Source: Bifidobacterium breve (GTDB taxonomy: Bacteria > Actinomycetota > Actinomycetes > Mycobacteriales > Mycobacteriaceae). Taken from it: DNA of 16,990 nucleotides. This document shows, piece after piece, positions 12,878 through 16,990 of this stretch. Below the pieces are notes generated by a model, which had not been told where the DNA came from, ran no database searches, and saw nothing but the letters and a program-made list of their open reading frames with translations. The position numbers were made by a program, and so were the translations under genes. Location of the stretch: the NCBI GenBank assembly GCA_945882475.1, contig CAMCWJ010000021.1, positions 1-16,990 of the forward strand. Direction: 5' to 3'. Each line of letters opens with the position of its first letter. Position 1 is the first letter of the stretch.

Positions 12878-12896
12878 GGTTGCTCTTGGGCATCAG

Positions 12897-13688
12897 TCAG
12901 CCGCGGGCGAGCATGTCCCGGATGGCCGCGGCAGTCTCGACAGGTTTGGCCAGCGGAACCATGTGCCGGCAGTCGAAGTCCAGCATGGTGAAGTCAGGCC
13001 CCAGTTGTTCGTCCAACCCGTCGACCAGAGTCCGGCTGACATACGGCGGATCGGATCGTGCCCCGCGAATCAGCGTCGTCGGAATTCCATTGCGCGGCAA
13101 CACGATATCGCGAGCCAGTTCGCTCCAATACGACATCATCGCCGGCACGCAGATCCGCCAGCGATACCGGCCATTGGGTAGCTGAATCAGATGTTCGGCG
13201 AGTTCGTCGTCGACCTCCTTCGCCGGCACGTCCGCCCACGCCGCATTGACCTTTTCGGCGCGCGCCTCGGCGGGGTCGGGGTAGTCCGGCGACTCCAGCA
13301 TCGCCTCGGCCACCGCCAGCATCCGCTTGCCGTCCAGGCCGATGGCCGGATCCAGCAGCACCAGGCTGGACACCAGATCCGGACACGACGCCGCTAAGTG
13401 CAGGGCGACCGCCCCGCCGAAGGAATGGCCCACCACCACAACCGGGCCGGCGGCCTCGCGCTCGATCAGGCTCGCCAGGGCGGCGACGTTGGCGTCGATC
13501 GTCCAGGGCGCTGCCCAGGATGAGCGGCCGTGGCCGAGCAGATCCGGTGCCAGCACGGTGAATTCGGCCAGGTGCTCAGTGGCCAGGGTGTGCCAGCGCC
13601 AGCCGTGCCCGGTCAATCCATGGATCAGGAGGACCTGCGCGGGGCCGGTCGGGCCGAAGCGGTTCAGGTGCAGTTCGTGGTCGGACAC
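12897..13688 (-). CDS. lipV: Alpha/beta-hydrolase, LipV-like lipase/esterase
   Basis: The 263-residue alpha/beta-hydrolase has the oxyanion segment LIHGLTGHG (21-29), APDLLGHGRSS (47-57), nucleophile elbow GHSFGG (S89 at 87-92), probable acid D213 in GARSDPPY and catalytic H242 in DCRHMVP. No signal peptide is seen, so it acts in the cytosol or at the membrane. The substrate is not readable from the sequence; the mycobacterial homologue is annotated as lipase LipV. The GTG start at 13688 lies 6 nt after a CAGCAT -10-like hexamer. It is followed by the ATL gene after 19 nt and preceded by a HAD lipoprotein gene 42 nt upstream. Confidence 0.88.
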   Translation of the reverse strand: MSDHELHLNRFGPTGPAQVLLIHGLTGHGWRWHTLATEHLAEFTVLAPDLLGHGRSSWAAPWTIDANVAALASLIEREAAGPVVVVGHSFGGAVALHLAASCPDLVSSLVLLDPAIGLDGKRMLAVAEAMLESPDYPDPAEARAEKVNAAWADVPAKEVDDELAEHLIQLPNGRYRWRICVPAMMSYWSELARDIVLPRNGIPTTLIRGARSDPPYVSRTLVDGLDEQLGPDFTMLDFDCRHMVPLAKPVETAAAIRDMLARG

Positions 13689-13694
13689 GACACC

Positions 13695-13700
13695 ATGCTG
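13695..13700 (-). promoter_or_regulatory. Possible -10 (CAGCAT) of lipV
   Basis: CAGCAT at 13700-13695 on the minus strand fits NANNNT and has 6 nt to the GTG at 13688. It is weaker than the TANNNT elements elsewhere in the window. Confidence 0.35.
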
Positions 13701-13730
13701 ACAGGTTGACTGCGTGGGTGGCGATCCGGC

Positions 13731-14987
13731 TCAGCAGGTCGCGAAGGAGCCCAGCTTGCCGGTGGCCTCCAGCGTGCTCAGGGACTTGTCCGTCGTCGCT
13801 GTGATGTCTGCGTTGCCGGTCGTCTTCTGCGCCATCTCGCATTTGGTCGGCAGGAATCCGACCGGCGCGGAGTTGATGGTGGGTTGCAACATCCAGTTGG
13901 CGTCCGGTGCCTTCGCGATCTCCTTGGCGAAGCCCTCGGCCAGATCGGGCTTGTTCATGCGGCTGACGACCAGCCGGTTGGGCGCCCGGTTGAGCATCTC
14001 GACGTCGCCGAACGAGTCGCCCGCCACCAGGAACAGTTCGCCCCGGCTGATGATGTTGTCGATGACGCCGGTCTTGCCGCCACGCCACGACGTCAGACCG
14101 TCGGGAATGGCAAGGATTTCCAGTTGCGACATCCGGGCCGGGTCCAGATTGATGTAGGCCTCATCGGGTGTGCCACGGGTGAGTTCGTAGTCGGACACCA
14201 GCTTTCCGGTGGACCGATCCTTCATCAGGGTGTTGACCGCGATGACGTGATCGAGTGGAAGCGCCGCATCTTGGCCGTACTTGGCGACGATCACCGGGTT
14301 GAGCGCGTTCTGCACCATCCAGCGCACCGCCCAGGTGATGCCCGCGGACACCACCCACACGTCGTAGCCGTTCTTGCGCAGGTTGCCGTACAGGTCGGCC
14401 ATCTGCGGATAGATGAAGGGCCGGGCGGCGCCGAGGATCTTCGACTGCTGCCCGCTCGTGAGGTCAGCCAGCGCCGACCCGCCGTCGTAGGTTGTCGTCA
14501 TGGTGGCCAGGAAGTCCGCGAGCGTCCGCCCGTAGAAGACCGAACTCGGCATCGGCAGGGAGGAGTACTCCCGGAACGGATCGGCCTCGCCGCCGGAGTC
14601 CAGCACTGCCTCGTAGTAGTCGAAGACCCCCGCCGAGATCGTCATCTTGGTGCCGTCCGCCGCCGTAAACGGGGGATACAGCGCCGGCGACAGGGAGGCC
14701 GCCTCGATGGTGTTGGTCTTCTGCACCTCGGCCAGCATCGCCTCGCTGACGTCCCGGGCCTGGGTGGTGTTGTCGAAGTCGAAGACGGCGACCTTGCCCT
14801 GGCCGGCCGACGTGGAGATCGTCTTGGTCAGGTTCTCGTAGGTGGTGGTCGTCCAGCCGGCCGCATCGAGTGCGGGGACGTCTGTGGGAGCGTTGGACGG
14901 TCTGTCGGCCGCGGGAGTCTGGCTGGTAGCGCCGCAGGCGGACAGGGTCAACGTCATCAGGATCGCGGGTACAGCAAGCAGCCTCAT
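13731..14987 (-). CDS. HAD-superfamily phosphatase lipoprotein (phosphorylcholine-phosphatase-like)
   Basis: The 418-residue lipoprotein has an 18-residue signal MRLLAVPAILMTLTLSAC with lipobox LSAC (C18). A Ser/Pro/Thr/Ala-rich linker leads to a complete HAD catalytic domain: motif I VFDFDNTTQ (D70 nucleophile, D72), motif II VVSAG (S214), Lys305 in GGKTG as motif III and GDSFGDVEM (D324, D328) as motif IV. A large cap insert separates motifs I and II (about 80-205). C383 and C418 near the end may form a disulfide. It resembles exported phosphorylcholine-phosphatase-type enzymes, so an extracellular phosphomonoester substrate is likely (inference). The ATG at 14987 gives a textbook lipoprotein signal; the frame stays open to 15059 but the extension would spoil it. 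By my recollection M. tuberculosis has no gene here between lipV and adnA. Confidence 0.85.
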   Translation of the reverse strand: MRLLAVPAILMTLTLSACGATSQTPAADRPSNAPTDVPALDAAGWTTTTYENLTKTISTSAGQGKVAVFDFDNTTQARDVSEAMLAEVQKTNTIEAASLSPALYPPFTAADGTKMTISAGVFDYYEAVLDSGGEADPFREYSSLPMPSSVFYGRTLADFLATMTTTYDGGSALADLTSGQQSKILGAARPFIYPQMADLYGNLRKNGYDVWVVSAGITWAVRWMVQNALNPVIVAKYGQDAALPLDHVIAVNTLMKDRSTGKLVSDYELTRGTPDEAYINLDPARMSQLEILAIPDGLTSWRGGKTGVIDNIISRGELFLVAGDSFGDVEMLNRAPNRLVVSRMNKPDLAEGFAKEIAKAPDANWMLQPTINSAPVGFLPTKCEMAQKTTGNADITATTDKSLSTLEATGKLGSFATC

Positions 14988-15130
14988 GAATAGTGAACGT
15001 TCCCCGACTTCTGGGCGACGTCCGGGAAACAGCCTGCTGTACATGAGAAGTTCACCCAATGGGTTAGGTGACTTGCCGCGGGCTGGTCTCAGGCCCGATT
15101 TCTGTCAGACCCCCGTGGTGTCATGGCGCC
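14988..15130. other. Divergent spacer between the HAD lipoprotein gene and adnA
   Basis: The 143-bp spacer must hold promoters for both genes, but no NANNNT hexamer sits at leaderless distance from either start. Small symmetric elements are present: ACCCA-A-TGGGT (around 15053-15063) and the 12-bp palindrome CATGGCGCCATG overlapping the adnA start. No convincing Shine-Dalgarno is seen for adnA. Confidence 0.4.
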
Positions 15131-15134
15131 ATGA
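15122..15134 (+). promoter_or_regulatory. Three-codon upstream ORF (Met-Ala-Pro) and palindrome overlapping the adnA start
   Basis: ATG GCG CCA TGA (15123-15134) ends with a TGA that overlaps the adnA ATG as ATGA. The surrounding CATGGCGCCATG (15122-15133) is a perfect 12-bp palindrome. The layout would allow termination-reinitiation into adnA, but it may be chance. Confidence 0.35.
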
Positions 15135-16990
15135 TCACCCCGGGATCGCGCGGCACGGTTCGGGTGCTGGGCGGGCCCGGCACCGGAAAGAGCACGCTGC
15201 TGGTCGAGACCGCTGCCGCCCGCATCGCCGACGGGGCGGACCCGGAGTCGGTGCTGCTGCTGACCGGTTCCGGCCGGATGGCCGCCGCGGCCCGTGGCGC
15301 GCTGACCGCCCGGTTGCTCAATGCGCGTTCCGGGGGACTGTCGGTGGTGCGCGAACCTCTGGTGCGGTCGGTGCACAGCTACGCCTTCGGGGTGCTGCGC
15401 AATGCGGCCGCGCGCGCGGGTGATCCGCCGCCGCGGCTGGTCACCGGCGCCGAGCAGGACGGGATCATCCGCGAACTGCTCGCCGGCGATCTCGAGGATG
15501 GCGCGCGGGGATGGCCGCGTGAACTACGGCCTGCGCTGACCACACTCGGCTTCGCCACCGAACTGCGCGATCTGCTGGCCCGGTGCGCGCAGCGCGGAGT
15601 CGATGCCGACGAACTCCAGCGCATCGGCCGGGCAGCGGGGCATCCGGAGTGGGTGGGAGCCGCGCGGTTCGCCCGCCAGTACGAGCAGGTGATGTTGCTG
15701 CGCGCCTCGGTCGGCACCGCCGCGCCGCAGGCCACCGTGCCGGCGCTGGGTGCCGCCGAACTCGTCGGCGCGGCCCTGGAGGCATTGGCCGCCGACGCCG
15801 ATCTGCTGGCCGCTGAGCGGGCCCGGGTCCGGCTACTGCTCGTCGACGATGCCCAGCATCTCGATCCGCAGGCCGCCACCCTGGTGCGGGTGCTGGCCGC
15901 CGGCGCTGAACTCACGCTCCTCGCCGGTGATCCGAACCAGGCGGTGTTCGGGTTCCGCGGGGCGGATGCGGGTCTGCTGTCGGCCGATTCGCCCGCTATC
16001 ACGCTGACCCGTTCACACCGGTGCGCCCCGGCCATCGCGCGGGCGATCAGCGGGATGGCCGCGGGGTTGCCGGGTACCGGGTGGCGTGTGCTGGACGGCC
16101 GGGACGGCGACGAGCAGGGGTCGGTCACCGTGACGGTGGCTGCGTCCGGGCATGCCGAGGCCGCCGTGATCGCCGACGCGCTGCGTCGGGCACATCTCGT
16201 CGATGGTGTGCCGTGGTCGCAGCTGGCGGTGATCGTGCGGTCGGTGTCGGGGGCCGCGGCGCTCACCCGCGCGCTGGCGGTGTCCGGGGTTCCGGTCGAT
16301 GCACCGAACAGCGGCGGGGCCATCGCCGAAAACCCCGGTGTCCGTTCACTTCTGACCGTGCTTGCCGCCACCGCGAGCGGACTCGACGACGCTGCTGCCG
16401 AGGCGCTGCTGACCGGTCCCATCGGCCGGGTCGATCCGGTGTCGTTGCGTCAGCTTCGCCGCGCGCTGCGTCGCACCGAGCGCACGGTCCTCGATGCGCT
16501 CACCGGCCGGGCTCCGCAGCTGCCGGCCGTCCTGGCCGCACCGGTCACCCGGGTCCGGGCAGTACTCGCCGCGGCGGCCCGCAGCCACCGCAGCCACCAC
16601 GATCCGCGCCACACGCTGTGGCAGACCTGGGAACGCAGCGGCCTGCAGCGGCGCTGGGTCAGTGCCGCCGATCGCGGCGGGGCCGATGCCGCAGTGGCAG
16701 AACGCAATCTCGCGGCGGTTACCGCACTGTTCGACCTCACCGAGGCCTATGTGGCCCGCACCGCCGGGGCATCGCTGACGGGTCTGCTCGAGCATCTGGC
16801 GGCCCTGCAACTGCCGCCGGTCGCCGCCGACGCCGCCCCCGCCGGGGAGACGGTGGCGGTGCTCAGCCCGCACGCCGGGCTCGGCCGGGACTGGCACACC
16901 GTCGTGATCGCCGGCCTGCAGGACGGGTTGTGGCCCAACATCACTCCGCGCGGCGGGGTGCTGGGCACCCAGCGACTGTTCGACGTCCTC
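15131..16990 (+). CDS. adnA: AdnA helicase-nuclease subunit, N-terminal 620 residues (continues past window)
   Basis: A UvrD/PcrA-like superfamily 1 motor, matching AdnA of the mycobacterial AdnAB double-strand-break resection motor-nuclease; the C-terminal RecB-type nuclease domain is beyond the window. Visible motifs: Walker A GGPGTGKST (14-22), Walker B region LLLVDDAQH (235-243), motif III-like AGDPNQAVFGFRGAD (265-279), LTRSHRC with R297, and VVIAGLQDGLWP near residue 600. The Walker B second acidic residue is Asp (D239-D240) where UvrD has Glu, consistent with AdnA being the weaker motor of the pair as known from M. smegmatis. ATG at 15131 is the only in-frame start before the Walker A box. 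AdnB would be expected next. Confidence 0.9.
   Translation, partial: MITPGSRGTVRVLGGPGTGKSTLLVETAAARIADGADPESVLLLTGSGRMAAAARGALTARLLNARSGGLSVVREPLVRSVHSYAFGVLRNAAARAGDPPPRLVTGAEQDGIIRELLAGDLEDGARGWPRELRPALTTLGFATELRDLLARCAQRGVDADELQRIGRAAGHPEWVGAARFARQYEQVMLLRASVGTAAPQATVPALGAAELVGAALEALAADADLLAAERARVRLLLVDDAQHLDPQAATLVRVLAAGAELTLLAGDPNQAVFGFRGADAGLLSADSPAITLTRSHRCAPAIARAISGMAAGLPGTGWRVLDGRDGDEQGSVTVTVAASGHAEAAVIADALRRAHLVDGVPWSQLAVIVRSVSGAAALTRALAVSGVPVDAPNSGGAIAENPGVRSLLTVLAATASGLDDAAAEALLTGPIGRVDPVSLRQLRRALRRTERTVLDALTGRAPQLPAVLAAPVTRVRAVLAAAARSHRSHHDPRHTLWQTWERSGLQRRWVSAADRGGADAAVAERNLAAVTALFDLTEAYVARTAGASLTGLLEHLAALQLPPVAADAAPAGETVAVLSPHAGLGRDWHTVVIAGLQDGLWPNITPRGGVLGTQRLFDVL

Noticed and set aside
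14988..15059. N-terminal extension of the HAD lipoprotein, including an Arg-Arg pair that could suggest a Tat signal
   Set aside because: The MRLLAVPAILMTLTLSAC segment alone is a complete lipoprotein signal; with the extension the hydrophobic core would lie too far from the N-terminus.
15379..16422. A 347-codon Ser/Ala/Arg-rich frame antisense to adnA
   Set aside because: adnA is continuous in frame with helicase motifs throughout this stretch; the antisense product is low complexity.
1..16990. Defence island, prophage, insertion sequence or CRISPR array
   Set aside because: No transposase, integrase, recombinase, terminal repeats or spacer-repeat pattern is visible. AdnA and the ATL protein are housekeeping DNA-repair proteins in mycobacteria, and the gene order matches the core chromosome.

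Overview
The window is high-GC, with GTG starts common, and its gene content and order look mycobacterial. From memory of the M. tuberculosis map, the genes match Rv3218 through Rv3202c in reverse orientation, with one extra gene. No mobile element, tRNA, rRNA or CRISPR array is visible. Proteins close to, but not identical with, the tuberculosis ones as I recall them suggest a non-tuberculous, probably fast-growing mycobacterium (inference).

Layout. 1-1315: a truncated diacylglycerol-kinase-fold lipid kinase (-) and a small four-helix membrane protein (+) fire from a 51-bp divergent region; an SSAT-like acetyltransferase (-) follows. 806-3005 is one minus-strand operon read phosphatase (Rv3214 type), isochorismate synthase EntC, acetyltransferase, with both junctions coupled by 4-bp GTGA overlaps. 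3046-3840 is an orphan ParA-type ATPase (+). 3837-6584 is a minus operon of the DEAD-box helicase RhlE and a membrane-anchored secreted repeat protein, preceded by a structured leader of about 180 nt that can encode a 61-residue upstream ORF. 6823-8099 holds a MiaE-like ferritin-fold protein (+) and an MmpS-like membrane protein (-). 8275-9199 holds a DUF3107 protein (TB9.4, +) and a TetR regulator (-). 9397-12572 is a plus-strand run: DUF3152 membrane-anchored metzincin-like protein, MoeZ (E1-like plus rhodanese) and a TIGR02569 kinase-fold protein. 12569-14987 runs on the minus strand: HAD-family lipoprotein phosphatase, LipV hydrolase and an alkyltransferase-like DNA-repair protein. 15131 to the end is the N-terminal part of AdnA, the helicase-nuclease subunit used in mycobacterial double-strand-break resection.

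How it works together. The region is mostly core housekeeping: menaquinone/salicylate precursor supply, sulfur transfer, RNA remodelling and DNA repair. Its most striking architecture is regulatory. At least nine genes have a NANNNT -10 hexamer 6-8 nt before the start codon, the pattern of leaderless mycobacterial transcripts. Three convergent pairs end on one shared CTAG. The least explained items are the rhlE leader, tandem repeats upstream of the TetR gene, the metzincin-like DUF3152 protein and the HAD lipoprotein inserted beside adnA.
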